From Acidimicrobiia bacterium (lineage in GTDB: Bacteria; Actinomycetota; Acidimicrobiia; UBA2766), in the NCBI GenBank assembly GCA_020850945.1, contig JADZDR010000074.1:1-64000 (forward strand): DNA of 64,000 nucleotides. Reading direction: 5' to 3'. The stretch's first letter is position 1; each line of letters opens with the position of its first letter. Positions 26,186 through 36,092 of this stretch are shown one piece after another. The notes beneath the pieces were generated by a model, which saw only the letters and a program-made list of their open reading frames with translations, was not told the origin of the DNA and ran no database searches. Made by a program: the position numbers and the translations under genes.

Positions 26186-27853
26186 GTGCCCGGCGTGCGG
26201 ATGCTCCGCACGTACGAACGGGGATGGTTCCGCTCCGACATAGTCGCGGGAATCGTCCTCGCCGCCATCCTCGTACCCCAGGGTATGGCCTATGCGGAGC
26301 TCGCGGGCCTGCCCTCCGTCACCGGCCTCTACACGACGATCGCCTGCCTTGTCGCCTATGCGGTCTTCGGTCCGTCCCGCGTCCTCGTCCTCGGACCGGA
26401 CTCCTCGGTCAGCCCCCTGATCTTCGCGGCAATCGTGCCCCTCCTCGCGGGCGGGGGGCCGGAGACCGCGATCGTCCTCGCCGGCATGCTCGCCCTCCTC
26501 GTGGGGGTGATCGAGATCGGCCTCGGTGCCGCCAAGCTCGGCTTCATCGCCGACCTCCTCTCGAAGGAGGTGCAGGTCGGATACATGACGGGTCTCGGTG
26601 TGGTCATCGTCGTCGGCCAGCTCCCCAAGCTCTTCGGATTCTCCACCGACGCCGACGGGTTCGTCGACGAGGTGCGCGCCTTCTTCACGGATCTGGACGC
26701 GACGGACACCACGACACTCGCCCTCGGTCTTGCCTCCCTCGCCGTCCTCCTGGTCCTCCCCCGGTTCACGAGGCGTGTGCCTGCTGTCCTCGTCGTCGTG
26801 ATCGGGGCCACGTTCGTCGTGGGTGTCCTCGGCCTCGCCGACGAGGGCGTCGCAGTCGTGGGTTCCCTTCCCCAAGGCCTACCCCGGCCGTCGATCCCGT
26901 GGGTCGACTGGCAGGACGTCGGCCCTCTTCTCGTCGCTGCCGTGGGGATCGTGATGGTGTCCCTTGCGGACACGATCGCGACGTCGACCGCGTTCGCGGC
27001 ACGCCGCGGCGACGAGGTGAACCCGAACCAGGAGATGATCGCCATCGGCGCCGCGAACGCGTCCGCTGCCCTCTTCCAGGGCTTCGCGATCTCCACGAGC
27101 GCGTCTCGGACCGCCGTGGCGGAGGACACCGGCGCCAAGACACAGGTCACTGGGCTGATCGGCGCCGGCCTAGTCGCAGTCCTACTTCTCTTCCTGCCGT
27201 CCCTCCTCCAGGACCTGCCCCAGACCGCCCTCGCCGCCGTGGTCATCTCGGCGGCGATCTCCCTCGTCGAGGTCGGTTCCCTCCGTCGGTTCGGTCGGAT
27301 CCGGCGCTCGGCACTGGCAGTGGCACTCGTCACGGCCCTGGGCGTGATCTTCTTCGGTGTCATCGAAGGGATCCTGATCGCGATCGGCCTGTCCGTCCTC
27401 CTCTTCTTCCAGCGGAACTGGTGGCCGCACGGCGAGGTTCTCGGACGGATGCGAGGTGGCGACGACTGGCACGCCGTCGAGCGCCATCCCGACGCCACGC
27501 AGCTCGAGGGCATAGTGGTCTACCGGTGGGAGGCGCCGCTGTTCTTCGCGAACGCGGGCATGTTCAGGCAACAGGTCCGCCACCTCGTCGCCGCCCGGGC
27601 GGACCTGAAGTGGGTCGTCCTCCAGTGCGAGGCCATCACCGACATCGACGTGACGGCGGCCGACGTGCTCGAACGACTGGATCGCGAGCTCAACGCGACC
27701 GGCATCCACATGGCGTTCGCCGAGCTGCGCGGCAGGCTGAAGGACCGCCTGCTCGCCTACGGCCTCATGGGTGAGCTCGACAGGGATCACTTCTACCAGT
27801 CGCTCGACGAGGCACTCGAGGCGATCCGCTCCGAGACCGACGAATCCGCCTAG
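26186..27853 (+). CDS. SulP-family anion transporter with STAS domain
   Basis: Membrane transporter of 555 residues from GTG 26186. RSDIVAGIVLAAILVPQGMAYAELAGLPSVTGLYTTI is the SulP signature; about 12 hydrophobic segments follow to residue 410. A C-terminal STAS domain (about 425-545) contains LKWVVLQCEAITDIDVTAADVLERL, the regulatory STAS loop. Substrates in this family include sulfate, bicarbonate and organic anions. It follows the glutamate decarboxylase gene by 17 bp, so transport of a related anion is possible but unproven. Confidence 0.88.
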   Translation: MPGVRMLRTYERGWFRSDIVAGIVLAAILVPQGMAYAELAGLPSVTGLYTTIACLVAYAVFGPSRVLVLGPDSSVSPLIFAAIVPLLAGGGPETAIVLAGMLALLVGVIEIGLGAAKLGFIADLLSKEVQVGYMTGLGVVIVVGQLPKLFGFSTDADGFVDEVRAFFTDLDATDTTTLALGLASLAVLLVLPRFTRRVPAVLVVVIGATFVVGVLGLADEGVAVVGSLPQGLPRPSIPWVDWQDVGPLLVAAVGIVMVSLADTIATSTAFAARRGDEVNPNQEMIAIGAANASAALFQGFAISTSASRTAVAEDTGAKTQVTGLIGAGLVAVLLLFLPSLLQDLPQTALAAVVISAAISLVEVGSLRRFGRIRRSALAVALVTALGVIFFGVIEGILIAIGLSVLLFFQRNWWPHGEVLGRMRGGDDWHAVERHPDATQLEGIVVYRWEAPLFFANAGMFRQQVRHLVAARADLKWVVLQCEAITDIDVTAADVLERLDRELNATGIHMAFAELRGRLKDRLLAYGLMGELDRDHFYQSLDEALEAIRSETDESA

Positions 27854-28107
27854 GTGGCCGGGGGCGGGGACGGCGTGGCCTTCCGTGCCTGTTCGGAGAG
27901 GGTCTCGAGGTACTCCCGCTGGGAGTCCATCATGGGCGCCATCTGCGCCATCCACTGCTGCTGCTGCTGGGCGCTGAAACTCAGGGACTTGTCGACCATG
28001 TCGTCCGTCCGGTCCCAGCTCCACTTCATCATGAGGACTGAGCCCGCGATGCTGAGGATCGTGATGACCACGATGGCGACGATGATCCAGACGACGAGGC
28101 TCGTCAC
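27850..28107 (-). CDS. small single-pass membrane protein with a Gln-rich segment
   Basis: Protein of 85 residues starting at GTG 28107, with a GGAGGTGGG ribosome site. Residues 4-27 (LVVWIIVAIVVITILSIAGSVLMM) form one transmembrane helix. The rest is cytosolic or external, with QQQQQWMAQMAPMMDSQREYLETLSEQARKA likely a helix or short coiled coil. The family is not recognised. Its end overlaps the convergent SulP gene by 4 bp. Confidence 0.6.
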   Translation of the reverse strand: MTSLVVWIIVAIVVITILSIAGSVLMMKWSWDRTDDMVDKSLSFSAQQQQQWMAQMAPMMDSQREYLETLSEQARKATPSPPPAT

Positions 28108-28298
28108 GACCCCACCTCCAGTTCGGCGTGTTCGACATCCTTATCGGCCTCTGTCCACCTCGCATTAGCGCCGTCGACTCGGCGACTCGACGGCCTGCAC
28201 GGCGATCCGGTCGGTGCGGGCGACGGACGCTAGGGTCTGCGCATCGGGTTTGCGGGGGCTCGGTATCGCTCCGGGTCCGGGCTCGAGACGAATGGAGC

Positions 28299-29945
28299 AT
28301 GGTCGTGTCAGACGACGTATTCGATTTCGATGCAGACGTCCTGGTCGTCGGATCAGGCGGGGCGGCGTTCTCGGCGGCGATCACGGCCGCGACGGAGGGT
28401 GCCTCCGTCGTCATGTTCGAACGGAACGAGGCGATCGGCGGCACCACGGGGGGCTCGGGCGGTACCGCCTGGATCCCGAACAACGCGTCGCTGCGGGCGC
28501 AGGGCGTAGACGACCGCCGCGACGACGCCCTCCCCTACATGTGCCGCATGGCGTACCCGCAGTACTACTGCCCCGACCATCCGACCCTCGGCCTCCCCTC
28601 CGGCGCCTACGACCTCATCGCCGCCTTCTACGACAACGGTGCCGAGGCGATCGAGCACCTCACCGCGGCCGGAGTCCTCGACGTGAGCGCCGACAGCGTC
28701 GTCCCGCACGAGAAGCCCCTCGAGATGCCGTCGGGCAACCTCCTCCTCGGGTTCCCCGACTACGGCGCCGACCTGCCGGAGGAGAAGGTCCCGAACGGCC
28801 GTCACATCGGGCCCACACCGGGTACGCCCCCCGTCATAGAGCAACTCGAGACGGGCGCCCGCAAGCACGGTGTCGAGATCGCCCTCGAGCACCAGGCGGC
28901 CACAATCCTGAGCAACGACGACGGCGAGATCGTCGGCCTCGAGCTCCGCTACCGTCACCTCACCCGCCTCGCCCGTGCCCGCAAGGCGGTCATATTCGCG
29001 AGTGGTGGGTATGCCCACAACACCGAGCTCGTGCAGCGCTACCTGCCGGGCCGCGTGTTCGGGTCGTGCGCGACGCTCGGCGCCCAGGGTGACTTCGTGC
29101 GCATCGGCATCGAGGCGGGCGCGATGCTCGGCAACATGCGCAACGCCTGGTACAAGCAGGTGCCGCTCGAGCCGGCGCTGCGGACCGCGACACCCCCCGG
29201 TGTATGGCTGCCGTGGGGGGACAGCATGGTCCAGGTGAACAAGTACGGCCGCCGCGTCGTGAACGAGAAGATGCCGTACCACGACCGGGGCCAGATCCAC
29301 TCGGTCTACGACCCCTCGCGTCGCGAGTACCCGAACCTCGTCCTGTTCCAGATCTACGACGACGAGGTGGCGAGCTCGCCGAGCATGGACGGGATGCGCA
29401 GCGCCACACCCCTTCCCGGAGACGAAGTCGACTACGTGATCAAAGGCGACGACTGGCCGGACCTCGCCGCGAAGGTCGACGCCCGCCTCGCCGCGCTCGG
29501 CCCCGCGATCGCGGGCATCAGGCTCGACGCCTCCTTCGGCGCCAACCTCGCCGAGACGATCGAGCGCTTCAACGGGTTCGCGGCAGCCGGCAAGGACGCG
29601 GACTTCAACCGGGGTGACGCGCCTCTCGACCGGGCGTGGAACGGCCCGAACCGGCCCGGATCGCCCAACCCGTGCCTCGCGCCGTTCTCCGGCACCGGGC
29701 CGTACTACTGCATGATGGTCGTCGCCGCGATCCTCGACACGAACGGGGGGCCGGTCGTCAACACCTCGGCACAGGTGCTCGACGTGAACGGCGACCCGAT
29801 CCCGGGACTGTACGGGGCCGGCAACTGCGTTGCGTCCCCGGCCGGTCAGGGCTACTGGGGCCCCGGCGCCACGATCGGCCTCGGCATGACGTACGGGTAC
29901 CTGGCAGGCCGCGGCGCGGCGGCCGAGCCCGAGAAGGACTTCTGA
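28299..29945 (+). CDS. FAD-dependent 3-ketosteroid delta-1-dehydrogenase (KstD)-like flavoprotein
   Basis: Flavoprotein of 548 residues from ATG 28299 with a GGAG site. The FAD motif is VVGSGGAAFSAA (residues 16-27), then ERNEAIGGTTGGSGGTAWIPNN, the fumarate reductase/KstD type. Two KstD-type features are near the C-terminus: GPYYCMM (Tyr469/Tyr470) and GYWGPGATIGLGMTYGYLAG (Tyr519 followed by the FAD-binding Gly-rich loop). The family introduces a double bond into 3-ketosteroids or related cyclic ketones. The substrate here cannot be proved. It is followed closely by a nitroreductase. Confidence 0.78.
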   Translation: MVVSDDVFDFDADVLVVGSGGAAFSAAITAATEGASVVMFERNEAIGGTTGGSGGTAWIPNNASLRAQGVDDRRDDALPYMCRMAYPQYYCPDHPTLGLPSGAYDLIAAFYDNGAEAIEHLTAAGVLDVSADSVVPHEKPLEMPSGNLLLGFPDYGADLPEEKVPNGRHIGPTPGTPPVIEQLETGARKHGVEIALEHQAATILSNDDGEIVGLELRYRHLTRLARARKAVIFASGGYAHNTELVQRYLPGRVFGSCATLGAQGDFVRIGIEAGAMLGNMRNAWYKQVPLEPALRTATPPGVWLPWGDSMVQVNKYGRRVVNEKMPYHDRGQIHSVYDPSRREYPNLVLFQIYDDEVASSPSMDGMRSATPLPGDEVDYVIKGDDWPDLAAKVDARLAALGPAIAGIRLDASFGANLAETIERFNGFAAAGKDADFNRGDAPLDRAWNGPNRPGSPNPCLAPFSGTGPYYCMMVVAAILDTNGGPVVNTSAQVLDVNGDPIPGLYGAGNCVASPAGQGYWGPGATIGLGMTYGYLAGRGAAAEPEKDF

Positions 29946-29946
29946 G

Positions 29947-29968
29947 CATCGGGCATACTTGCCCGATG
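29947..29968. promoter_or_regulatory. hairpin covering the nitroreductase start codon
   Basis: CATCGGGC-ATACTT-GCCCGATG, an 8-bp perfect stem with a 6-nt loop, begins one base after the upstream stop and includes the ATG at 29966. It could hold the start codon closed until the upstream gene is translated, or act as a partial terminator. No U-tract follows. Confidence 0.4.
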
Positions 29969-30685
29969 ACGGAAACACCTGTGGACCGGTCCGATCCGGT
30001 GAGGCACCCCACGACCGAAGAGGCACTCGCCGCCCTCGACATGCCGCTCGTCGACGCGATGCAGACACAGCGGGCGGTACGGCGCCTGCACACAGATCCC
30101 GTCGACGACGCCCTCCTCCTGCGTCTCCTCGAGCTGTCTCTCAAGGCGCCGACGAGCTCGAACACGCAGGACTGGTCCTACGTGGTCGTGAAGGACAGGC
30201 AGCAGAAGGCCCGCATCGCCCGCCTCTACGGGGTCCTCTACCGTGCGTTCAAGCCGTTCGCCGAGCGCGCCGCACTCGCGGATCCCGCGGTGGAGCGCCA
30301 GCTCGCACCGCAGCGCTGGCAGGCCGAGAACTTCGAGGAGATACCCGTACTCGTCATCCCGTGCTACCGGCGCACCCTCAAGCACGCCCCCGTCGGCTTT
30401 CCCCAGATCTCGGTCTCGTCGTACTACGGGTCGGTGTACCCGGCGGTCCAGAACCTGTTGCTCGCGTGCCGCGCGGTCGGTCTCGGTGCCTCCCTGCAGA
30501 CACTGCCGATCTGGCTCGTGCCGGTCGCGAAACGCATCCTCGGTCTGCCCTGGAACCTGAACCCGGTCTGCATCATCCCGATCGGGTGGGCGAAGGGGAA
30601 CTACGGCCCGACGAAGCGGCGTCCCATCGGCGAGGTCGTCCACGTCGACCGCTTCGGCAATCGCCCCTTCGCAGGCGGCGAGTGA
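29966..30685 (+). CDS. nitroreductase-family flavoprotein
   Basis: FMN-dependent oxidoreductase of 239 residues. MQTQRAVRRLHTDPVDDALLLRLLELSLKAPTSSNTQDWSYVVVKD is the classic N-terminal nitroreductase pattern with the FMN-phosphate arginines and the APTSSN segment. The VQNLLLACRAVGLGASLQTLP helix and IPIGWAKG near the end complete the fold. It may work with the KstD-like gene 20 bp upstream, for example as an enone reductase, but this is inferred from position. Confidence 0.82.
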   Translation: MTETPVDRSDPVRHPTTEEALAALDMPLVDAMQTQRAVRRLHTDPVDDALLLRLLELSLKAPTSSNTQDWSYVVVKDRQQKARIARLYGVLYRAFKPFAERAALADPAVERQLAPQRWQAENFEEIPVLVIPCYRRTLKHAPVGFPQISVSSYYGSVYPAVQNLLLACRAVGLGASLQTLPIWLVPVAKRILGLPWNLNPVCIIPIGWAKGNYGPTKRRPIGEVVHVDRFGNRPFAGGE

Positions 30686-30733
30686 CACCGGACCATTCCA
30701 CGGACCAACGTCAGGGCGTGAGGCTCCCCCTCG

Positions 30734-30819
30734 TTCTTGCGCGCGACACGCGCACTTGCGCGCGATTCGCGCCCGCTGGATGTCGATACGCGCGCAAGAA
30801 CGCGAGTCGCGCGCAAGAA
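30734..30819. repeat. 86-bp palindromic element, family R86, copy 1
   Basis: Outer arms TTCTTGCGCGCGACACGCG and CGCGAGTCGCGCGCAAGAA pair with one mismatch; inner CTTGCGCGCG and CGCGCGCAAG segments form a second nested inverted repeat. The element ends 9 bp before the next gene. A second copy of exactly the same length lies at 41654-41739. It is strongly biased to CG alternation and would fold into a long cruciform or RNA hairpin. Confidence 0.8.
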
Positions 30820-30828
30820 TGGCGGGCC

Positions 30829-31524
30829 ATGGCCGGGCTTCTCGTCCTCCAGCACCTCGAACAGGAAGAGCCCTACGGCATCGCGGATGCGTCCCGTGAC
30901 GCGGGACTCGACGTGGTGGTGCACCGCACAGACCTCGCGGGCGCCCCACCCGCCGTCGATCCCTTCGCCGGTGTCGTCGTGATGGGAGGGCCGATGTCGG
31001 CGGCGCGCGACGACGGGTTCCCGACGCGGTCCGCCGAGATCGAGCTCCTCGAAGCCGCCCTGCAGGGAGGGAAACCCGTCCTCGGTGTCTGCCTCGGCGC
31101 ACAACTCCTCGCCGTGGCGGGGGGCGGGCGCGTGTTCCGGGATGGGCCACTCGAGATCGGCTGGGGCGAGGTGGACCTGCACGCGGCAAGCGGCACGGAC
31201 CCGCTCTTCGGCGCGAGCGCGTCGCCGCTCCCCGTGCTGCACTGGCACGGCGAGACCTTCACCCTGCCCGAAGGTGCGGTGCTCCTCGCGTCGTCGGGTC
31301 TGTACCCGAACCAGGCGTTCAGGCTCGGCGAGAACGCGTGGGGCCTGCAGTTCCACGTGGAGATCACGCGCAGTGCCGTGGAGAGCTTCGCCGCCGCCTT
31401 CCCCGAGGAAGCGGCTCTCGCGCCCGGCCTCCTCGTAGACGCCGATCCGCGCCCCGATCGGGTGAGTGCTGCCGGCCGGCCGGTCCTCGACCGCTTCGCC
31501 GCCCTCGTCGCCGCGGCGGGCTGA
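30829..31524 (+). CDS. class I glutamine amidotransferase-like protein
   Basis: Protein of 231 residues of the GATase1 type (GMP synthase-like). The nucleophile elbow is [20 protein letters not shown] with its cysteine, and the catalytic histidine and Glu are in [35 protein letters not shown] is the conserved oxyanion-region strand. No acceptor domain is attached, so it transfers ammonia to an unknown partner or acts as a glutamyl hydrolase. The start lies directly after the 86-bp repeat, so the repeat becomes part of its leader. Confidence 0.83.
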   Translation: MAGLLVLQHLEQEEPYGIADASRDAGLDVVVHRTDLAGAPPAVDPFAGVVVMGGPMSAARDDGFPTRSAEIELLEAALQGGKPVLGVCLGAQLLAVAGGGRVFRDGPLEIGWGEVDLHAASGTDPLFGASASPLPVLHWHGETFTLPEGAVLLASSGLYPNQAFRLGENAWGLQFHVEITRSAVESFAAAFPEEAALAPGLLVDADPRPDRVSAAGRPVLDRFAALVAAAG

Positions 31525-31648
31525 GCCCGGGCCGCGCGCATCTGGGTTTGGCGGGCTGTGGACTCATAGGATGGAGACCCATCGGATACCCGACATGCCC
31601 GGGCTGCCCTCTCACCACTGTGGCCGCAGGGCGTTCGCTGGAGGTCTC

Positions 31649-33445
31649 GTGGCCGCAACGACATCGAACAAGTCACTGCTCACGTGGGTCGACGAGTGGG
31701 TCAGGCTGCTCGAGCCGGCCGACGTGCACTGGTGCGACGGAAGCGAGGAGGAGCAGAGCTGGCTCCGCGAGCTGCTCGTCGCGTCGGGGACGTTCCACCG
31801 CCTCGACTACGACATCCGTCCCTCGAGCTACCTCGCGCTCTCCGATCCCGGTGACGTCGCCCGCGTCGAGGACCGGACCTTCATCTGCTCCGAGAGCGAG
31901 ATCGACGCCGGGCCGACCAACAACTGGCGCGATCCCGAGGAGATGCGTGCCGAGATGCGGCGCCTCTACGCCGGGGCGATGGAGGGCCGCACCCTGTTCG
32001 TCGTGCCCTTCTCGATGGGGCCGCTCGGCTCACCCATCGCCCACATCGGTGTGCAGCTCACCGACTCCGCCTACGTCGCCGTCAACATGCGGATCATGAC
32101 ACGCATGGGCCAGCCTGCCCTCGACGTGCTCGGTGCCGACGGCGAGTTCGTGCCGTGCATCCACTCCGTCGGCGCGCCGCTCTCGCCGGGTGCGGAGGAT
32201 GTGGCGTGGCCGTGCGACGCCGCGAACAAGTACATCGTGCACTTCCCCGAGACACGCGAGATCTGGTCGTACGGATCCGGTTACGGCGGCAACGCCCTCC
32301 TCGGCAAGAAGTGCTTCGCCCTCCGCATCGCCTCCGCCATGGCGCGGGACGAAGGCTGGCTCGCCGAGCACATGCTCATCCTCGGTGTGACGCCACCGGA
32401 CGGCCCGAAGCGCTATGTCGCCGCCGCCTTCCCGTCGGCGTGCGGCAAGACGAACATGGCGATGATGATCCCGACACTGCCCGGCTGGAAGATCGAGACG
32501 ATCGGGGACGACATCGCGTGGATGAAGTTCGGGGAGGACGGACGCCTCTACGCCATCAACCCCGAAGCCGGGTTCTTCGGCGTCGCCCCGGGCACGAACG
32601 AGCGCACGAACCGCAACGCCATGCACACGCTCGGCCGCGGCGTCATCTTCACGAACTGCGCCCTCACCGACGACGGTGACGTGTGGTGGGAGGACATGAC
32701 CGACGAGGCACCCGCGCATCTGATCGACTGGCAGGGTCACGACTGGCATGCGGAGCGCGATACGCCGGCGTCACATCCCAACGCCCGCTTCACGGCACCG
32801 GCGTCGCAATGTCCGTCGCTCGCCCCGGAGTGGGAGGACCCGGCCGGCGTGCCGATCTCGGCTGTCCTCTTCGGCGGGCGGCGGGCGACGAACGTCCCCC
32901 TCGTCACGCAGTCGTTCAACTGGGAGCACGGCGTGTTCCTCGGCTCGATCATGTCGTCGGAGAAGACGGCGGCCGCTGCCGGGAAGGTCGGCGAGCTCCG
33001 CTTCGATCCCTTCGCGATGCTTCCCTTCTGCGGCTACAACATGGGCGACTACTTCGCCCACTGGCTCGGGATCGGCCGCGGCGCCGACACCGAGAAGCTG
33101 CCCCGGCTCTTCTGGGTGAACTGGTTCCGCAAGGGCGCCGACGGCAGGTTCCTCTGGCCCGGCTTCGGCGACAACAGCCGTGTCCTCAAGTGGGTCGTCG
33201 AGCGGATCGAGGGGGCCGGCGACGCGGTCGAGACACCGATCGGGATACTCCCCACCCCCGAAGGCATCGATACCACGGGCCTCGACATCGACGCAGCCGA
33301 CCTCGCCGAGCTGCTCTCGGTGAGCGCCGACGCGTGGCGGGAGGAACTGCCCCAGATCACCGCCCACTACGACTCGCTCGGTGAGCGGCTCCCCGACGTC
33401 CTCCGCGACGAGCTCGAGGCTCTCGACAAGCGCCTCGCCGACTGA
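31649..33445 (+). CDS. pckG: phosphoenolpyruvate carboxykinase (GTP)
   Basis: Gluconeogenic enzyme making PEP from oxaloacetate and GTP; 598 residues, the size of the GTP-type enzyme. The GTG at 31649 is preceded by GGAGG. The P-loop is in [16 protein letters not shown]; other signatures are [19 protein letters not shown] and [22 protein letters not shown]. The kinase motif and the absence of an ATP-type pattern rule out PckA. The gene signals growth on acids, lipids or other non-sugar carbon, in agreement with the catabolic neighbourhood. The next gene starts 1 bp after its stop. Confidence 0.95.
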   Translation: MAATTSNKSLLTWVDEWVRLLEPADVHWCDGSEEEQSWLRELLVASGTFHRLDYDIRPSSYLALSDPGDVARVEDRTFICSESEIDAGPTNNWRDPEEMRAEMRRLYAGAMEGRTLFVVPFSMGPLGSPIAHIGVQLTDSAYVAVNMRIMTRMGQPALDVLGADGEFVPCIHSVGAPLSPGAEDVAWPCDAANKYIVHFPETREIWSYGSGYGGNALLGKKCFALRIASAMARDEGWLAEHMLILGVTPPDGPKRYVAAAFPSACGKTNMAMMIPTLPGWKIETIGDDIAWMKFGEDGRLYAINPEAGFFGVAPGTNERTNRNAMHTLGRGVIFTNCALTDDGDVWWEDMTDEAPAHLIDWQGHDWHAERDTPASHPNARFTAPASQCPSLAPEWEDPAGVPISAVLFGGRRATNVPLVTQSFNWEHGVFLGSIMSSEKTAAAAGKVGELRFDPFAMLPFCGYNMGDYFAHWLGIGRGADTEKLPRLFWVNWFRKGADGRFLWPGFGDNSRVLKWVVERIEGAGDAVETPIGILPTPEGIDTTGLDIDAADLAELLSVSADAWREELPQITAHYDSLGERLPDVLRDELEALDKRLAD

Positions 33446-33446
33446 G

Positions 33447-34235
33447 GTGATCCTCGACCGCTTCCGCCTCACCGACATGGTCGCCGTCGTGACCGGCGCG
33501 GGCCGCGGAATCGGCGCGGCGACGGCGGTGGCGCTCGCCGAGGCGGGAGCCGACGTCGTGATCTCGGCCCGCACGGAGGAGCAGCTCGACGAGGTGGCGG
33601 GCCGGGTCCGGGCCGCCGGCCGTCGCGCAGCCGTCGTTCCCGCCGACCTCTCCGACGTGGACGCCGTCGCACGTCTCGTCGACGTTGCCCGCGAGGAGTT
33701 CGGCCGCCTCGACATCGTCGTGAACAACGTGGGGGGAACGATCCCCAACACATTCCTCACGACTGGAGTGGACTATCTCGAGGAGGCCTTCCACTTCAAC
33801 GTCTCCACTGCCCATGCCCTCTCGGTCGCCGCCGTGCCCCTCATGCTCGAGGGTGGCGGCGGATCGATTGTGGGCATCTCGTCCGTGCTCGGGCGGGTCG
33901 CGGGACGCGGCTACCTCGCGTACGGTACGGCGAAGGCCGCCCTCGCGCACTGGAGCCGGCTCGCGGCACGGGATCTGGCCCCGCGCATCCGTGTGAACGC
34001 GATCTCCGTGGGCTCGGTCGCGACCTCCGCTCTCGAGGTCGTCGCCAACCAGGACGAGACGCGTGCGGTGATGGAGGCGGCCACGCCACTGCACCGCATA
34101 GGTGACCCGGAGGACGTGGCGGCGACCGTGGTGTTCCTCTCCTCCCCGGCCGGCGCCTACATCACGGGGAAGGTCGTGGAGGTGGACGGGGGTCTGCAGG
34201 CACCCAACCTCGAGTTCGAGATCCCCGACCTCTGA
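33447..34235 (+). CDS. short-chain dehydrogenase/reductase
   Basis: NAD(P)-dependent oxidoreductase of 262 residues from GTG 33447, 1 bp after the pckG stop. The cofactor motif TGAGRGIG is at residues 16-23, NNVGG at 93-97, the catalytic Ser at 145-146 and Tyr159-x-x-x-Lys163 in [24 protein letters not shown] and the C-terminal [18 protein letters not shown] are classical SDR features. Relatives include hydroxysteroid dehydrogenases, but the substrate is not determinable. Two hairpin repeats follow its stop. Confidence 0.88.
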   Translation: MILDRFRLTDMVAVVTGAGRGIGAATAVALAEAGADVVISARTEEQLDEVAGRVRAAGRRAAVVPADLSDVDAVARLVDVAREEFGRLDIVVNNVGGTIPNTFLTTGVDYLEEAFHFNVSTAHALSVAAVPLMLEGGGGSIVGISSVLGRVAGRGYLAYGTAKAALAHWSRLAARDLAPRIRVNAISVGSVATSALEVVANQDETRAVMEAATPLHRIGDPEDVAATVVFLSSPAGAYITGKVVEVDGGLQAPNLEFEIPDL

Positions 34236-34249
34236 CGGCGCCCCCCCCG

Positions 34250-34298
34250 CACGTGGGCGTGTTGAACCACGACTGTCGTGGTTGAGTACGCCCACGTG
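34250..34298. repeat. hairpin repeat, family H1, copy 2
   Basis: CACGTGGGCGT, three bases, GAACCAC, a 7-nt loop, then GTGGTTG, AGT and ACGCCCACGTG: a 49-bp imperfect palindrome. It begins 15 bp after the SDR stop. It matches the copy at 22324 over most of its length and is followed 13 bp later by copy 3. A terminator role is plausible. Confidence 0.8.
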
Positions 34299-34311
34299 GG
34301 GGTTTCCAAAG

Positions 34312-34358
34312 ACGTGGGTGCATTGAACCACGTCTGTCGTGGTTGAGTACGCCCACGT
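34312..34358. repeat. hairpin repeat, family H1, copy 3
   Basis: Same element as copy 2 in the same orientation, with a less perfect left arm (ACGTGGGTGCATTGAACCAC) and an identical right arm (GTGGTTGAGTACGCCCACGT). Copies 2 and 3 form a tandem pair in the 255-bp gap before cassette 2. Confidence 0.8.
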
Positions 34359-34434
34359 GGTGTTCGAGGGGTGGGCGTGGGGGTGAGGCGACGCCGCCTT
34401 TTCCCCGATCCTCGGCGGCGCCGCTATTCTCCCA

Positions 34435-34450
34435 GATAACGAACGTTATC
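34435..34450. promoter_or_regulatory. AT-rich operator palindrome before cassette 2
   Basis: GATAACGAACGTTATC: 7-bp arms around two central bases, 40 bp upstream of the A2 start. The outer pattern GATAA-N6-TTATC is the same as at 44968, and both lie in gaps ahead of catabolic operons in otherwise GC-rich DNA. It is probably the binding site of a TetR-like or similar dimeric regulator not identified in this window. Confidence 0.6.
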
Positions 34451-34490
34451 CCAGAGGGCGCTCTGCGAGGGCCGGACAATGGGGGAGAAG

Positions 34491-36092
34491 ATGGCACGGG
34501 CGTACGACGCGATCGTGATCGGCGCAGGACACAACGGGCTCTGCCTGGCGGCGTACCTGCAACGGGCCGGACTCTCGACAGCCGTGGTCGAGCGGCGTCA
34601 CGAGGAGGGGGGCGGCGTCAACACCGAGGAACCCGTCCTGCCCGGCTACCGCCACAACATGCACGCCCAGTTCATGGAGTTCTTCGACGTCATGCCGATG
34701 ATCCGTGACTTCGGCCTCGAGGAGATCGGGCTGCGCACGGTCATGCCCGAGGCGCAGGCCGGCATCACGTTCGAGGACGGGCGTCCACCCATCATCCTCC
34801 ACCGCCCCGATCTCCTCGACCGCACGCACGAGAGCATCGCCCGCTACTCGAAGGCCGACGCCGACCTCTACTGCGAGCTCAAGCAGCGGGCGGCGAAGCT
34901 CGAGATGCTCCTCGCAACAGGCCTCTACAACATCCCGAGCCAAGAGACACAGCAGCAGCAGGCCCTTGCCCTCGCCGCCGTCTTCGGCGATCTCGGCATC
35001 AGCGCCTACCACGCCACGAAGACCTGCAAAGTGATCATCGACGAGCTCTTCGAGACGGACGAGCTGCGCGCCCTCCTCTACCGGGCGTGTGTCGAGTGGG
35101 GCTTCCCTGTGGACGACTGGGGGACGGCCGGGGGCTTCCTCACCTTCATCATGTGGACGATGGCGAACTGGAAGCTCGTCATCGGCGGCACACACGGCCT
35201 CGCCAAGGCCATGATGCAGGCGTGCTACAGGGAAGGTGTCGACCTCATCGAGAACAGCTCCGTCGAGCGGATCGTCGTGGAGGACGGGCAGGCCGTGGGT
35301 GTCGTCGTGCGTGGCGAGGAGATCCGCGCGAACCGCCTCGTCGCGTCCAACGCCGACCTGCGCCAGACGCTCCTCGACCTCGTGGGCAAGGACGAGCTGA
35401 GTGACCTCTGGGTGAAGCGGGCGGAGGACTACAGGTACGGACCGAGCCACGTGCTCGGCACACCGGTCTTCTGCCTCTACGAGCCACCCAGCTACCGCTC
35501 CGCCCGCTGGGACCCCGAGATCGACCGCTGCTTCTACACCGTCGTCGGCTACGACAGCGCCGCCGACATGATCCGTTACATCCGCGATGCCTACTCGGGG
35601 CGCATGCCCGAACCCGGAGCCGGCACGTGGGTGAACACGATCTGGGACCCGACGCAGGCGCCGCCGGACAGGCACGCGGCGACGGGCTGGTACTTCCTGC
35701 CCGTGGCGAGCGCGCTCAGTGCCGAGGAGTGGGCCGACGTCCGCGCAACCTTCAACGACCGCTTCCTAGAGAAGTGGCAGCGGGCCGCCCCGAACATGAC
35801 GGCCGGCAACGTCATCGCCCACCGTCTGTACACCCCCGACCAGCAGGAGCAGAAGAACTTGATGCGGGAGGGGGACTTCTCCAACGGCGAGTTCGCGCCG
35901 GACCAGCTCGGTGCGAACAGGCCGTTCCCGGAGGCGAGCAACTACCGGACCGAGGTCGCGGGCCTCTACCTCTGCGGCCCGTCCGCATATCCGGGTGGAG
36001 GTGTCCACGCGGCCTGCGGCTACAACGCCTTCAAGGCCATCGCCGAGGACCTCGAGCTGCCCAGCCCGATCGATCCGGCAAGGGGTTACTGA
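34491..36092 (+). CDS. FAD-dependent oxidoreductase A2, paralogue of A1
   Basis: Flavoprotein of 533 residues from ATG 34491, preceded by GGGGGAG; ATG 34479 is in frame but poorly placed. The FAD motif GAGHNG is at residues 11-16, followed by VERRHEEGGGVNTEEPV; the C-terminal FAD loop is GLYLCGPSAYPGGGVHAACGYNA. It matches A1 along its full length with identical size, for example in SRYSKADAD/ARYSKADAD and in GTWVN-x-x-WDP-x-QAPP. It opens cassette 2, and its stop overlaps the SCP2 start by one base. Its promoter carries the GATAA-type operator, unlike cassette 1, suggesting different control of the two copies. Confidence 0.82.
   Translation: MARAYDAIVIGAGHNGLCLAAYLQRAGLSTAVVERRHEEGGGVNTEEPVLPGYRHNMHAQFMEFFDVMPMIRDFGLEEIGLRTVMPEAQAGITFEDGRPPIILHRPDLLDRTHESIARYSKADADLYCELKQRAAKLEMLLATGLYNIPSQETQQQQALALAAVFGDLGISAYHATKTCKVIIDELFETDELRALLYRACVEWGFPVDDWGTAGGFLTFIMWTMANWKLVIGGTHGLAKAMMQACYREGVDLIENSSVERIVVEDGQAVGVVVRGEEIRANRLVASNADLRQTLLDLVGKDELSDLWVKRAEDYRYGPSHVLGTPVFCLYEPPSYRSARWDPEIDRCFYTVVGYDSAADMIRYIRDAYSGRMPEPGAGTWVNTIWDPTQAPPDRHAATGWYFLPVASALSAEEWADVRATFNDRFLEKWQRAAPNMTAGNVIAHRLYTPDQQEQKNLMREGDFSNGEFAPDQLGANRPFPEASNYRTEVAGLYLCGPSAYPGGGVHAACGYNAFKAIAEDLELPSPIDPARGY

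Noticed and set aside
30734-30819. CRISPR array from the repeated TTGCGCGCG units
   Set aside because: Units are inverted rather than direct, spacing is irregular, there are too few units and no cas genes.
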